DNA from: Shinella granuli
GTDB taxonomy: Bacteria; Pseudomonadota; Alphaproteobacteria; Rhizobiales; Rhizobiaceae
Direction: 5' to 3'
NCBI RefSeq assembly: GCF_004341885.1
Contig: NZ_SLVX01000019.1
Coordinates: forward strand, 55,551-119,550
DNA length: 64,000 nt
Part shown: positions 44,723 through 53,831 of the stretch, one piece after another
Layout: every line of letters starts with the position of its first letter
Position numbering within the stretch: the first letter of the stretch is position 1
Program-made: the position numbers and the translations under genes
Notes under the pieces: model-generated
Database searches by the model: none
What the model was told of the DNA's origin: nothing
The model's input: the letters and a program-made list of their open reading frames with translations, nothing else

Positions 44723-44975
44723 GTTTGCGCAGAAAAAAGCGATGTCCGTTTTTGACGTCTGCCTGTCGCTTTTCGGCAACGCTCATTCAGCCCCCTCGCA
44801 GCAATTTTGTCTTACTGGCGTCCCCACCATCGGAGCATGCGTTCACGGGGCCGTGATCGGTGAAAAAATTTTATCGCCGCTGCGGTTGAGTGAGGCGCCC
44901 GCAGGTTGCAATTTTTCCACGAATTAGCGATACCTTTTGCGGTTTCGTCGACCATGCCGCGCCAATAATTCATGG

Positions 44976-44991
44976 TTAACAATGGGTTAAC
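44976..44991 (+). promoter_or_regulatory. candidate CtrA box upstream of visN (perfect)
   Basis: TTAA (44976-44979), seven bases, TTAAC (44987-44991): an exact match to the CtrA consensus TTAA-N7-TTAAC. The complementary strand adds CAT to one arm (TTAACCAT half-site). It lies about 250 bases upstream of visN. The rest of the gap from 44723 to 45234 holds no gene that I can support. Confidence 0.55.
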
Positions 44992-45234
44992 TTATCGTTT
45001 CCCATCGATGGTCGGCAAGCAAATCATCTTGCACGTGTCGACTCACAGAAGCCGGCAAAAGTAAATCCCGAGAAGATGGCGGTGGTTTTTAGCGATGGCC
45101 GATGTACACTTTAGTTACTGATTCGCTTGGTGATTCTTGCCGATGCGGCCTGACCGGGAAGGGTTCGGACGGTTCCGAACGTTTGGCGGGAAGGAGGCAT
45201 GGATCTCCGTTCGGAATCGGAACAGGGGGCTATC

Positions 45235-45978
45235 ATGGAAACGATCCGGTCGGATGTCGCGGCCTGGGAATCCTATGGATTCTCTGCCGAGACGGGTGAG
45301 CGTAAGAGTGCGCGTGAACTTTTGGTTCAACACCTGGGACGCTGTGTGGATCGCGCCGGCCTGTCCTGCGGCCTGAGGGCACTGACCGATTATGTCAGCG
45401 CCTCCCACTACCTTCTCGTCCGGCACGACATCTCGCCCGAAGCGGGCATGGAGACGGTCGTCGCCTCTGACTGGCCTTTCGACATGGTGCGCAGCATTGC
45501 CGGTGCCGTCGTCGCCAGCCAGTCCCGCATGAGCGAACTCGACAAGTGCCTCAGCCTGCTGAAGCCCTGCTTCCATCACATGGCCGACGACATTGCCATG
45601 CCGAAGGGCGTCAGCCGTGAATATTGCATCATCGCCTTCCAGGTCGGCCGGGTGCGCATGTCGCTGCTGCTGCTCTTCCCGGAGCATTTCATCCTCTCCC
45701 AGAGCAAGCTGCGCGATGTCGGCGTGATGACCGGCTATTTCGCCAGCGTCTGCTGCCAGGGCGTGATCGCCCGGCAGGACCGCGAGATGGACCTCACCGA
45801 ACGCGAGATCGAGTGCCTCTACTGGATCGCCGAGGGCAAGACGAGCGACGAGATCGCGGTCATCCTCGGCATCTCGCGCAATACGATCAACAACTACATC
45901 ACCAGCGTGATGCGCAAGACCGCGACCAAGACGCGGTCGGAGGCGATCGCCTGGGCCGTTCGCAACAGCCTCGTCTAG
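45235..45978 (+). CDS. visN: LuxR-type motility master regulator VisN
   Basis: 247 residues. The N-terminal sensor-like domain is not obviously an autoinducer-binding fold; the C-terminal LuxR HTH is DLTEREIECLYWIAEGKTSDEIAVILGISRNTINNYITSVMRKTATKTRSEAIAWA. In S. meliloti VisN and VisR form a heterodimer that drives transcription of rem and so of flagellar genes. An in-frame ATG at 45199, only one or two bases after AGGAGG, is an alternative start adding 12 residues. Confidence 0.9.
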   Translation: METIRSDVAAWESYGFSAETGERKSARELLVQHLGRCVDRAGLSCGLRALTDYVSASHYLLVRHDISPEAGMETVVASDWPFDMVRSIAGAVVASQSRMSELDKCLSLLKPCFHHMADDIAMPKGVSREYCIIAFQVGRVRMSLLLLFPEHFILSQSKLRDVGVMTGYFASVCCQGVIARQDREMDLTEREIECLYWIAEGKTSDEIAVILGISRNTINNYITSVMRKTATKTRSEAIAWAVRNSLV

Positions 45979-46111
45979 GGCATGTCCAGCCGGAGCGGGA
46001 TTGCTTCGGCACCGGACAATGCGGCAAAACATATGCCGGAGCGATTGCGGCAAGGTGCTTGAGTGGTTCTGCGTCCGGAACGGCGCAGGATAAACAGACA
46101 GGAGAACTGCC

Positions 46112-46855
46112 ATGGACATCCAGCTTTCCTCCCCCGCTGTCCTGGAGACGGAAATCCGCCTCGCGCGGCCGCCGAAGGCGGCGCGGGCGTCCGATTTCGT
46201 CTCCCGCCTGCAGGTGATGCAGGCGGTCATCGGCGCCGAGCATTTCGCGGTGCTTCGCCTCAGCGGCCATGGCCTGCCGGCGGCGCGCAAGCTGACCCTG
46301 TCGCTGCACAACTGGGCGCAGGATGTCGATGGCAACGCCCGCGCGCTTCTGGAGGCCCATGGCGCTGCCATGCTGGCCCATCTGGAGGCCTCCATGCTGC
46401 CGCTTCTCTGGGAAGGAGCGGGGGACAACCAGTTCGCCGAATCGGGCGCCGAACCCTTCACGGCGCGTCTTCCCGCGCGGCTGCTGCCCTGGTCGGGCAT
46501 CGCCTTTCCCGTTCGCCTCGGCGCGCATGGCAACGGCTATGTCGTCTTCACCGGCACCTTCATCGCCCCGTCCAGCGACCTCATCGTCGACATGCACATG
46601 AAGAGCTGCCAGGTGCTCATCGACATGCTGGCCGGCGAGGAGCGCAAGCTCGCGCCGTCCGAAGCGCTCAGCGAACGCGAGATCGCCTGCCTGCAGATGG
46701 CGGGCGACGGCTGCATCTCCGAGGCGATCGCCGAGAAGATGGGCCTTTCCGTGCACACGGTGAACGCCTATCTCGGCACGGCCACCACCAAGCTCGACGC
46801 GGTCAACCGCATCCAGGCGATCGCCAAGGCCATCCGGCTTGGATATATTACCTGA
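46112..46855 (+). CDS. visR: LuxR-type motility master regulator VisR
   Basis: 247 residues. C-terminal LuxR HTH ALSEREIACLQMAGDGCISEAIAEKMGLSVHTVNAYLGTATTKLDAVNRIQAIAKA, preceded by a sensory domain of about 180 residues. AGGAG lies seven bases before the ATG. Follows visN by 133 bases. Partner of VisN in the global activator of motility genes. Confidence 0.9.
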   Translation: MDIQLSSPAVLETEIRLARPPKAARASDFVSRLQVMQAVIGAEHFAVLRLSGHGLPAARKLTLSLHNWAQDVDGNARALLEAHGAAMLAHLEASMLPLLWEGAGDNQFAESGAEPFTARLPARLLPWSGIAFPVRLGAHGNGYVVFTGTFIAPSSDLIVDMHMKSCQVLIDMLAGEERKLAPSEALSEREIACLQMAGDGCISEAIAEKMGLSVHTVNAYLGTATTKLDAVNRIQAIAKAIRLGYIT

Positions 46856-46958
46856 CGCGGTCGCCTGCGAACAGAAACGTTTAGGCACTGCAGCGCCCGC
46901 TCTGGCCGGCAGGCCAAAGGGGCGATAGGCGGATCCGTCTACGAAATCACAAATTGCT

Positions 46959-47402
46959 TCAGTGGGCGTGCTGCGACCCCGAATCGGACTTCACATATTT
47001 CGCCTCCGCAAGGCTTTTCCGCAGGAAGTCCGTGTTGTCGTCGGGATCGGCGGACGGATTGTTGAAGGCCACATGGGTGACCTCCACGCCGGCCTTGTCC
47101 TTCTGCAGCAGGAGCTTGGCATAGACCGTCACGCCCTGCGGGCGCAGTTCCATGTCCAGCGTCACTTCCGGTTCGGTGTCCCAGTCGAGACGGTAGTCGC
47201 CGCCGGCGCCGAAATTGACCGTGCCGGGCAGGAAATAGAGTTCGGCCGCCGAAGAGACCAGGTCGGCGAGGTTCCCGTAGCACTCGAAACGCAACAACGA
47301 GACGAGATCGGCGGCATCGAGCAGGCGAAGCTCAGTGGCGACCGGGCAGATTGCTTCTGCAACAATCTTCTCGCGCTCGGCGGAATAGGTGCATTTTCTC
47401 AT
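46959..47402 (-). CDS. flagellar-cluster protein of unknown function
   Basis: 147 residues, cytoplasmic, no signal peptide. Contains LDAADLVSLLRFECYGNLADLVSSAAELYFLPGTVNFGAGGDYRL and TVYAKLLLQKDKAGVEVTHVAFNNP. It lies five bases after flhB on the same strand, in the place of the unnamed orf found between visR and flhB in rhizobia. No domain recognised; the fixed position suggests a role linked to the flagellum. Confidence 0.7.
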   Translation of the reverse strand: MRKCTYSAEREKIVAEAICPVATELRLLDAADLVSLLRFECYGNLADLVSSAAELYFLPGTVNFGAGGDYRLDWDTEPEVTLDMELRPQGVTVYAKLLLQKDKAGVEVTHVAFNNPSADPDDNTDFLRKSLAEAKYVKSDSGSQHAH

Positions 47403-47407
47403 CGGAT

Positions 47408-48487
47408 CTAGTTTACCCGTCTGGTCTGGGGCGAGGCTGCGTAAACCCGGTGAATCAGCTCCGCCACGGCTTTGTAGAACACCGGCGGAATGACACTATC
47501 CACCGAGACTTGCGCAAACATTGAGCGGGCGAGCGGCGGATCTTCGAAAACGGGTATTCCGTTCTCCTCGGCGATCTCGCGAATCTTCAGCGCGACGAGG
47601 TCCTGGCCCTTGGCGACGACGACCGGCGCATCGCCCTCTTCGCGCACATAGCGCAGCGCGACGGCGAAGTGGGTCGGGTTGGCGATGACGAGCGTGGCGC
47701 GCGGCACGGCGGTGATCATGCGGCGGCGGGCGCGGTCGCGCTGGATCGAGCGCATGCGGGCCTTCACGATCGGGTCGCCCTGCGACTGCTTCATTTCCTC
47801 CTTCACCTCCTGCTTCGTCATCATCAGCTGGGTGAACCAGTGATGGCGCGTCCAGGCAAAGTCGATGCCGGCGATCAGGGCGGTCGCGAAGAGGATGATC
47901 AGCAGAACCTTGTTGATGTCCGACGTCATCATGTAGACGAGCGCCGCCGGCTCGGAGAACATCGTGTCGAGCGAGGCGAAATAGTCGCCGCGCATGGCAA
48001 GCGCCACGACAAGCGAGACGATGAGGATCTTGATCAACGACTTGCCGAACTCGACGAGGCCCTGCTTGCCGAACAGGCGCCCGAGGCCCTTCATCGGGCT
48101 GAGGCGGGAGATCTGCGGACGCACCCGTTCCAGCACCGGGCTCGGCAGGTTCTGCAACACCGAGGAGGCGATGCCGAACAGCATCATCATCGCGAGGATG
48201 GGCAAGAGAAGCGCGCCGGCCTCCCAGCCGAGATGGCGGAAGATGGCGATGACGTCGGTGCCGGTCTTGAGGTTCCAGGCCTCCGGCTGCTCGAAGAAGT
48301 CGCGCAGCGTCTCGTTCATGCGGGAAACGCCTCCCGGCATGAAGAAGACGAGGAAGAGATAGATCGCGAGCGTCGAGGCGAAGATGGTGATTTCGCGCGA
48401 GAAGGGGGTGTTGCCCTTCTCCATGGCGTCGCGAATCTTCTTCTCGGTCGGCAGTTCTGTTTTGCTGTCCTTGTCTTCGTCCGACAC
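47408..48487 (-). CDS. flhB: flagellar type III export protein FlhB
   Basis: 359 residues. N-terminal [23 protein letters not shown] is the family signature, followed by four membrane helices. The autocleavage motif NPTH is in [16 protein letters not shown], and the C-terminal domain switches export specificity from hook to filament subunits. GTG at 48487 is the likely start; the frame extends 18 codons upstream without family similarity. It begins the operon's downstream part, with 111 bases to fliG. Confidence 0.95.
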   Translation of the reverse strand: MSDEDKDSKTELPTEKKIRDAMEKGNTPFSREITIFASTLAIYLFLVFFMPGGVSRMNETLRDFFEQPEAWNLKTGTDVIAIFRHLGWEAGALLLPILAMMMLFGIASSVLQNLPSPVLERVRPQISRLSPMKGLGRLFGKQGLVEFGKSLIKILIVSLVVALAMRGDYFASLDTMFSEPAALVYMMTSDINKVLLIILFATALIAGIDFAWTRHHWFTQLMMTKQEVKEEMKQSQGDPIVKARMRSIQRDRARRRMITAVPRATLVIANPTHFAVALRYVREEGDAPVVVAKGQDLVALKIREIAEENGIPVFEDPPLARSMFAQVSVDSVIPPVFYKAVAELIHRVYAASPQTRRVN

Positions 48488-48598
48488 GTCGCGCTCCCGG
48501 GCCGTCGTGGACGGCCAAAAACAAACGGCCCGAACCCCCATTCCGGAGATTCGGGCCGCAGATACGCTCCGCCTGTGGCGTTACCGTGTCAAGGAGGA

Positions 48599-49639
48599 TC
48601 AGGCCGCCTGGCGCTCCTCTTCCTTTTCCTTCAACTGGATTTGTCCGGCAGCGGCGAGGCGGATGGCTTCCTGCGTGATCGAGCGGCGGGCGATCGCCAC
48701 TTCGCGCGGGTTGACGCCCTGGTCGCCGGCCGCAAGGTCGGATTCGATCATGCGGCGCTGGCGTGCGCCGATCGAGGAGAGGACCGATTCGCGCAGTTCC
48801 ATCGAGGCGCCGCGCAGCGCCGCCGTGATGATGTCGCCGGAAACGTCGTTGAACAGCGACACGCGGCTTCTCTGCGGCATGTAGAGCACGTCCTCGAAGA
48901 GGAAGATCTTCGGACGGACCTTCTTGACCGATTCGGTCGAGACCGTTTCGAGCGAGGCGAGCATCTCGTCGACCTGTGACTTCTCCAGTTCGTTCATGAG
49001 GTCGGCGACCTTGTTCGAACCGATCGAGTTGCGCTCGGCGTCCAGCGCGTTGATCATCTCGATGACGCGTGCCTCGACGATCACGGTGGCCTTCGGGCTC
49101 GCATCCTTCAGGTTGACGGTGCGGTTGATGATGTCGGCGCGATGATCGTCCGGGATCTCCAGCAATACCTTGGCGCCGAAGGCCGAAGGCATCATGGAGA
49201 GGATATAGGCGATGGTCTGCGGATGCTCGTTGAGCAGGAACTTTGCGACGAAGACCGGATCGGCATCCTGCAGGCGGTCCCAGATGGTCGTCTCGTAGGC
49301 CTGGAAGGCGGCGCGGCGGCCAAGCAGGCCGTCCACCTCGTCCGGCGTCAGGCCCTCTTCGAGAATGCCTTCCATCATCTTGGCATTGTCCATCAGGCCC
49401 GCGCCCTCGGTGAAGAGGTCCTCGAACTCGTTGACGAGATCGATCAGTTCATGCGGCGGGATGGCGCGCAGGTTCTGCGCGGCGGCGATGATCGCCTGGA
49501 GCTCGCTCTGGGTGAAATATTTGAGCAGCTTGCCGGCAACACCCTTGCCCATGGCGAGAAGCACGGCTGCCGCCTTCTCGACCTGCGTCAGCGGTGCGCC
49601 GACCGCCGTGGAGGTGCCGAAATTTTCGAAATCCATCAT
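48599..49639 (-). CDS. fliG: flagellar motor switch protein FliG
   Basis: 346 residues. N-terminal MDFENFGTSTAV, armadillo-type helices, the EHPQ motif in LLNEHPQTIAYILSMM, and the torque helix region ALRGASMELRESVLSSIGARQRRMIESDLA with charged residues facing the stator. It forms the rotor ring with FliF and FliM. A GGGGGA site precedes the MMDFEN start; an upstream start eight codons earlier is possible. Confidence 0.95.
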   Translation of the reverse strand: MMDFENFGTSTAVGAPLTQVEKAAAVLLAMGKGVAGKLLKYFTQSELQAIIAAAQNLRAIPPHELIDLVNEFEDLFTEGAGLMDNAKMMEGILEEGLTPDEVDGLLGRRAAFQAYETTIWDRLQDADPVFVAKFLLNEHPQTIAYILSMMPSAFGAKVLLEIPDDHRADIINRTVNLKDASPKATVIVEARVIEMINALDAERNSIGSNKVADLMNELEKSQVDEMLASLETVSTESVKKVRPKIFLFEDVLYMPQRSRVSLFNDVSGDIITAALRGASMELRESVLSSIGARQRRMIESDLAAGDQGVNPREVAIARRSITQEAIRLAAAGQIQLKEKEEERQAA

Positions 49640-49669
49640 GGATCCATCCCCCTGAGACCTCAACCGGTA

Positions 49670-50260
49670 TCAGATCTTGCGTGTACTCTTCACTTCGATG
49701 AGCTTGACCCCGAAGCGGGTGTCGTCGTTTTCAAGAACGGTGATTTCGCCGCGGCCGATGACGCGGCCATTGACCATGACCTCGACGGGTTCGCCGATGC
49801 GGCGGTCGAGCGCGATCGTGGCGCCCTCGGAAAGGTTCATGAGGCTGGAGACCTGCATCTGCGAGGAACCCAGCACGATCTGCAGATCGATCGGGATGTC
49901 CATGATGAGGTCGAGGTTGGACTGCAGCGCGCTGCCCGGCCGTGCCGGCTCGCTCGGCTCGGCGCTAAAATCGCTGCCGCCGAAATCGCTGCCGCCGCTG
50001 AAATCCGAACCGCCGAAGCTGGCGCCGGCGTCGAAATCCGGAGTGGTCGCGCCGCCGGCGAAGTCGGAAGAGCCGAAATCGCCACCAAAGGCGGCCAGCG
50101 GGTCGTTGTCGACGGTCGCCGGCAGGTCGGCGGAAAAACCGCCGGAGGAATCTTTCTGAAGAACGCCGCGCAGGTCGTCGATCGCCTGCTCCAGTTCCTG
50201 GTCGCCCGCATTGAGGGAAGACGTCATGTCGTCAGCGATGGGTGTTTTCTTCGGTGCCAT
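49670..50260 (-). CDS. fliN: flagellar motor switch protein FliN
   Basis: 196 residues, longer than enteric FliN (about 137) through an N-terminal low-complexity segment with repeated FGGSDF-like units (about residues 79-100). The C-terminal SpoA domain is [67 protein letters not shown]. Part of the C-ring with FliM; order fliG-fliN-fliM is rhizobial. Confidence 0.93.
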   Translation of the reverse strand: MAPKKTPIADDMTSSLNAGDQELEQAIDDLRGVLQKDSSGGFSADLPATVDNDPLAAFGGDFGSSDFAGGATTPDFDAGASFGGSDFSGGSDFGGSDFSAEPSEPARPGSALQSNLDLIMDIPIDLQIVLGSSQMQVSSLMNLSEGATIALDRRIGEPVEVMVNGRVIGRGEITVLENDDTRFGVKLIEVKSTRKI

Positions 50261-50322
50261 AAGACCACTATTCCATTCGAAACTTGCCCGAGGCGTGCCG
50301 CCGGGCAGGCATCATGCCCAAA

Positions 50323-51270
50323 CTATCCGATGAGATGCTGGAGGATGTCTTCCTCCGAGCCGTATGTATCCTTGACGCGAACCGTGTAGCGGGCGCCGGA
50401 GCGACCGAATTCGCAGACATAGAGGTTTCGGCCGTTCGCGTTGACCTCCACGCGCACGTCGCCGGCCTCGTTGAACGGGATGATGTCGCCGGCCTGCAGG
50501 CGGCTGATCGTGTCGAGCGTCTGCGCTTCCAGGCGGATGCGCGCCTCCAGCGACACCTTGGAGCGGCGGACCTGCTCACCGAGCTGCTCGCTCCACTCGA
50601 CGCGGGTCTTCGGTGCATTGGCGGGCTTGGGCGCGGCGATGGTCGACTTCAGAAGAACGGCCTGGGGCACGATGACGTGGAAGGTCGAAAGCACCGGGCC
50701 GATGCCGACGGCCATGTTGACCATGGCGACGAAGGCCTCGTCCGTGCCGTCATCGGAGGCCTTGCGGGTCTCCATATTGTGTGCCGGGCCGAGTATCGGC
50801 TCGAAGCCGTTCGCGCCCATGACGGCGGTCTTTAGCACGCCGGAAATCCGGTCGAACATCATGGCGGCAAGGTCGAGCTCGATCTTGGAGAGCGGGCGCG
50901 GCTCCGGATCGTCGATCGCGTCGCTGACGGCGCCGAGCATGTTCTCGACCAGCGTGATGATCATCGGGCTGTCACAGATCAGCGTGAAGCGATCGCACCA
51001 GTCGCGCAGCGACGCATCGCAGCAGGCCATGGCGCCGCCGAGGCCTTCGACCAGCGGGCCGTACTTGCCCGTCGCAAAACCCGCATAGGAGACCGCGACC
51101 TCGAAGCCGAGTTCGCTTTCCAGCATGTCCGGCAGGAACTCGGCGAAGACGTCGCCGAGGCTGGCGCAGAGCTTGGAGATCGTCGCCTGGTCGCCGAGCC
51201 GGCCGGTCAGGCGCGCCAGCACGATCGGATCCATGGCGGAAGGGGCTTCGGTCACGCGTGCTTCCTTCAT
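50323..51270 (-). CDS. fliM: flagellar motor switch protein FliM
   Basis: 315 residues. Central CheC-like domain (LDLAAMMFDRISGVLKTAVMGANGFEPI) and C-terminal SpoA part (RSKVSLEARIRLEAQTLDTISRLQAGDIIPFNEAGDVRVEVNGR-like). The N-terminus MKEARVTEAPSAMDPIVLARLTGR has no recognisable LSQxEIDALL motif, the CheY-binding segment of enteric FliM. Three bases separate it from motA. Confidence 0.9.
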   Translation of the reverse strand: MKEARVTEAPSAMDPIVLARLTGRLGDQATISKLCASLGDVFAEFLPDMLESELGFEVAVSYAGFATGKYGPLVEGLGGAMACCDASLRDWCDRFTLICDSPMIITLVENMLGAVSDAIDDPEPRPLSKIELDLAAMMFDRISGVLKTAVMGANGFEPILGPAHNMETRKASDDGTDEAFVAMVNMAVGIGPVLSTFHVIVPQAVLLKSTIAAPKPANAPKTRVEWSEQLGEQVRRSKVSLEARIRLEAQTLDTISRLQAGDIIPFNEAGDVRVEVNANGRNLYVCEFGRSGARYTVRVKDTYGSEEDILQHLIG

Positions 51271-51273
51271 CTC

Positions 51274-52146
51274 TTAGGCCGCCTTCGAACCGCCGCCGGG
51301 ATTCATCATTTCCTGCTCCACCGCGTCGATGGAGGGGCGCTCGTAGGAGGAGATGGTCTTGCGGCCGTATTCCAGCGCGACCTGCGGCACGGAGCCGTTC
51401 ATGTAGGCGAGCAGCGTCTGCTTGACGATGATGTAGAGGCGGTTCTGCTTCTCGCGCACGACCTTGATGTTGGTGGTGACGGGCGTGACGATCGAATAGG
51501 ACAGGAACACGCCGAGCAGCGTGCCGACGAGGGCGGCGGCGATCTTGCCGCCGAGGATTTCCGGGCTTTCGTTGATGGCGCCCATGGCCTTGATGACCCC
51601 GAGAACGGCCGCGACGATGCCGATGGCCGGGAAGGCGTCGCCCATCGTGTTGAGTGCGTTGTAGGGCTTCATCTTGTCGCGCGTGATCGTCTGGATCTCC
51701 TCGTCCATCAGCGCCTCGATCTCGTGGCTGCGGGCATTGCCGATGATGATGAGGCGGACGTAGTCGCAGATGAAGGCGGTCAGTTCCTTGTTGGCGAGCA
51801 CTGTCGGGGCGGACTGGAAGATCGGCGATTCGGCCGGGTTGTCGATATGCGCCTCGATCTCGTTGCGCGACTTGGTGCGCAGGTCCCGCATCAGGCTGTA
51901 GAGCACGCCGAGCGTATCGAGATAGTGGCGTTCCTTCGGAACCTTGTGCTTGAAGGCCTCGCCCAGAGCCTTTCCGGTCTCCTTGATCACCTTCATCGTG
52001 TTGGCCACGATGAAGCCGCCGATCCCGGCGCCGCCGATGATCAGGAGTTCGAAGGGCTGGTTCAGCACTTCCAGATGACCACCCATGGCCATGTAGCCGC
52101 CAAGGACGCAGCCGAAGGTAACGATTAGACCGATAACGATGTTCAT
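51274..52146 (-). CDS. motA: flagellar motor stator protein MotA
   Basis: 290 residues with four membrane helices ([39 protein letters not shown], and two after residue 160: [20 protein letters not shown] and [18 protein letters not shown]). The cytoplasmic loop that contacts FliG lies between. It pairs with MotB, which is not in this window. Divergent from the DUF1217 gene. Confidence 0.94.
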   Translation of the reverse strand: MNIVIGLIVTFGCVLGGYMAMGGHLEVLNQPFELLIIGGAGIGGFIVANTMKVIKETGKALGEAFKHKVPKERHYLDTLGVLYSLMRDLRTKSRNEIEAHIDNPAESPIFQSAPTVLANKELTAFICDYVRLIIIGNARSHEIEALMDEEIQTITRDKMKPYNALNTMGDAFPAIGIVAAVLGVIKAMGAINESPEILGGKIAAALVGTLLGVFLSYSIVTPVTTNIKVVREKQNRLYIIVKQTLLAYMNGSVPQVALEYGRKTISSYERPSIDAVEQEMMNPGGGSKAA

Positions 52147-52318
52147 GAGCGCAGGTGTCCCGACACAATTCTGACCGTTCCGGAAATACGGTTCCAGCCT
52201 TGCGTGAAGCTGTACCTAACGGCAGGTTTACCGATCAGGTTCGCGCAAGCAAAAGCCGCGAGGATCATGGTTCAAAACGGGCATTCATGCCCTCCCGAAC
52301 CCTGATCGGCGGCCCATC

Positions 52319-53098
52319 GTGACGACCACCTATACGAGCTACAAGCTGATTACCGCGGACCTCCAGACGTCGCTGAAGCGCGTTTCGGAGCAGCCGGATG
52401 TCAAGCGCGAGACGGAATACTATCTCGCCAGGATCGGCAGCGTGAAATCGATCGACGATTTCTTCGCCGATGCCAGGCTCTACAATTACGCGATGAAGGC
52501 GCACGGGCTGGAGGACATGGCCTATGCCAAGGCCTTCATGCGCAAGGTGCTGACGGAAGGCGTGGACGACAAGGCGGCCTTCGCCAACCGGCTCTCCGAC
52601 ACGCGCTACAAGGAACTGGCGGAGTCGCTGAACTTCGCAAGGCACGGCGAGCTTGCCACCACCTTCGAGCGCGCCCAGAAGGGCGTCGTCGAAAAATACA
52701 CCCGCCAGACGCTGGAAATCAGCGCCGGCGAGGACAATACCGGCGTGCGGCTCGCGCTCTATTTCGAGCGCATGGCATCCTCCATCACGTCGGGCTATTC
52801 GATCATCGCTGACGACGCGCTGGCGCAGGTCGTGCGCACCGCGCTGCAGCTTCCCGCGGAATTCGCCGCCACCGATATCGACCGGCAGGCGGAATTCTAC
52901 GAGGACGTGCTCAACCTCGAGGACTTCAAGGACACCTCGAAGATCGGCAAGTTCCTCGAGCGCTTCACTTCGATGTGGGAGCTGGAGAACCCTTCCGGCA
53001 GCTACGACCCGATGACCGCCTTCCAGCCGTCGAGCCTCACCGGCATTTCGACGGATCTGCTCATTTCCATCAACAATCTGAAACTCGGAGGTCGCTGA
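52319..53098 (+). CDS. DUF1217 flagellar-associated protein
   Basis: 259 residues, all helical, starting GTG (MTTTYTSYKLITADLQTSLKRVSEQPDVKRETEYYLA). Matches DUF1217, a family found beside flagellar genes of alphaproteobacteria; contains YEDVLNLEDFKDTSKIGKFLERFTSMWE. No signal peptide. It directly precedes flgF with one base between stop and start. Function unknown; rod or basal-body association is inference from position. The promoter gap upstream contains ACCGT/ACGGT arms at 52174-52192. Confidence 0.78.
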   Translation: MTTTYTSYKLITADLQTSLKRVSEQPDVKRETEYYLARIGSVKSIDDFFADARLYNYAMKAHGLEDMAYAKAFMRKVLTEGVDDKAAFANRLSDTRYKELAESLNFARHGELATTFERAQKGVVEKYTRQTLEISAGEDNTGVRLALYFERMASSITSGYSIIADDALAQVVRTALQLPAEFAATDIDRQAEFYEDVLNLEDFKDTSKIGKFLERFTSMWELENPSGSYDPMTAFQPSSLTGISTDLLISINNLKLGGR

Positions 53099-53099
53099 C

Positions 53100-53825
53100 G
53101 TGCAGACCGGACTCTATGTATCGCTTTCGTCCCAGCTCGCGCTCGACCGACGCCTGACGACGCTGGCCGACAACGTCGCGAATTCCACGACGGTCGGCTT
53201 CCGCGCCACGGAAGTGAAGTTCAATCAGGTCGTCAGCGACCAGAAGGTCGCCGATGTCGCCTTCGTGTCGCAGGGCAACGAGTTCCTCTCCACGCGCAGC
53301 GGCGGCATGACCGAGACCGGCGGCACGCTCGACTTCGCCATCAAGGGTGACGCCTGGTTCCAGGTGCAGACGCCCTCCGGCCCGACGCTGACGCGCGACG
53401 GCCGCTTCACGGTGACCGATGCCGGCGAGCTCGTCACCCTCAACGGTTATGCGGTGCTCGATGCCGGCGGCGGGCCGATCCAGCTCGATCTCGCCAACGG
53501 GCCGATCCTGCTCAGCGCCGACGGCCAGCTCAACCAGAACGGCCAGCCCATCGCCGCGCTCGGCCTGTTCCAGGCGGATCTTTCCGGCGGCTTCGTGCGC
53601 GCCGGCAACAGCGGCATCATCACCACCATCCCGCCGGAACCGGTCGTCGACCGCATCGATGCCGGCGTGGTGCAGGGCTATATCGAGGAATCCAACGTCA
53701 ACGCCATCGGCGAGATGACGCAGTTGATCCAGGTCACGCGCGCCTTCGAGAGCATCGCCTCGCTGATGCGCGACTCTGAGGAATCGCTGAAGGAAGCCAT
53801 CCGCACCTTCGGCGGAAACCGGTAA
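53100..53825 (+). CDS. flgF: flagellar proximal-rod protein FlgF
   Basis: 241 residues of the rod/hook family. The N-terminal motif LYVSLSSQLALDRRLTTLADNVANSTTVGFRA and the C-terminal coil ESNVNAIGEMTQLIQVTRAFESIASLM are diagnostic. GTG start. Placed in front of fliI, distant from flgBCG, as in Sinorhizobium. Confidence 0.9.
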   Translation: MQTGLYVSLSSQLALDRRLTTLADNVANSTTVGFRATEVKFNQVVSDQKVADVAFVSQGNEFLSTRSGGMTETGGTLDFAIKGDAWFQVQTPSGPTLTRDGRFTVTDAGELVTLNGYAVLDAGGGPIQLDLANGPILLSADGQLNQNGQPIAALGLFQADLSGGFVRAGNSGIITTIPPEPVVDRIDAGVVQGYIEESNVNAIGEMTQLIQVTRAFESIASLMRDSEESLKEAIRTFGGNR

Positions 53826-53831
53826 GCGCCC

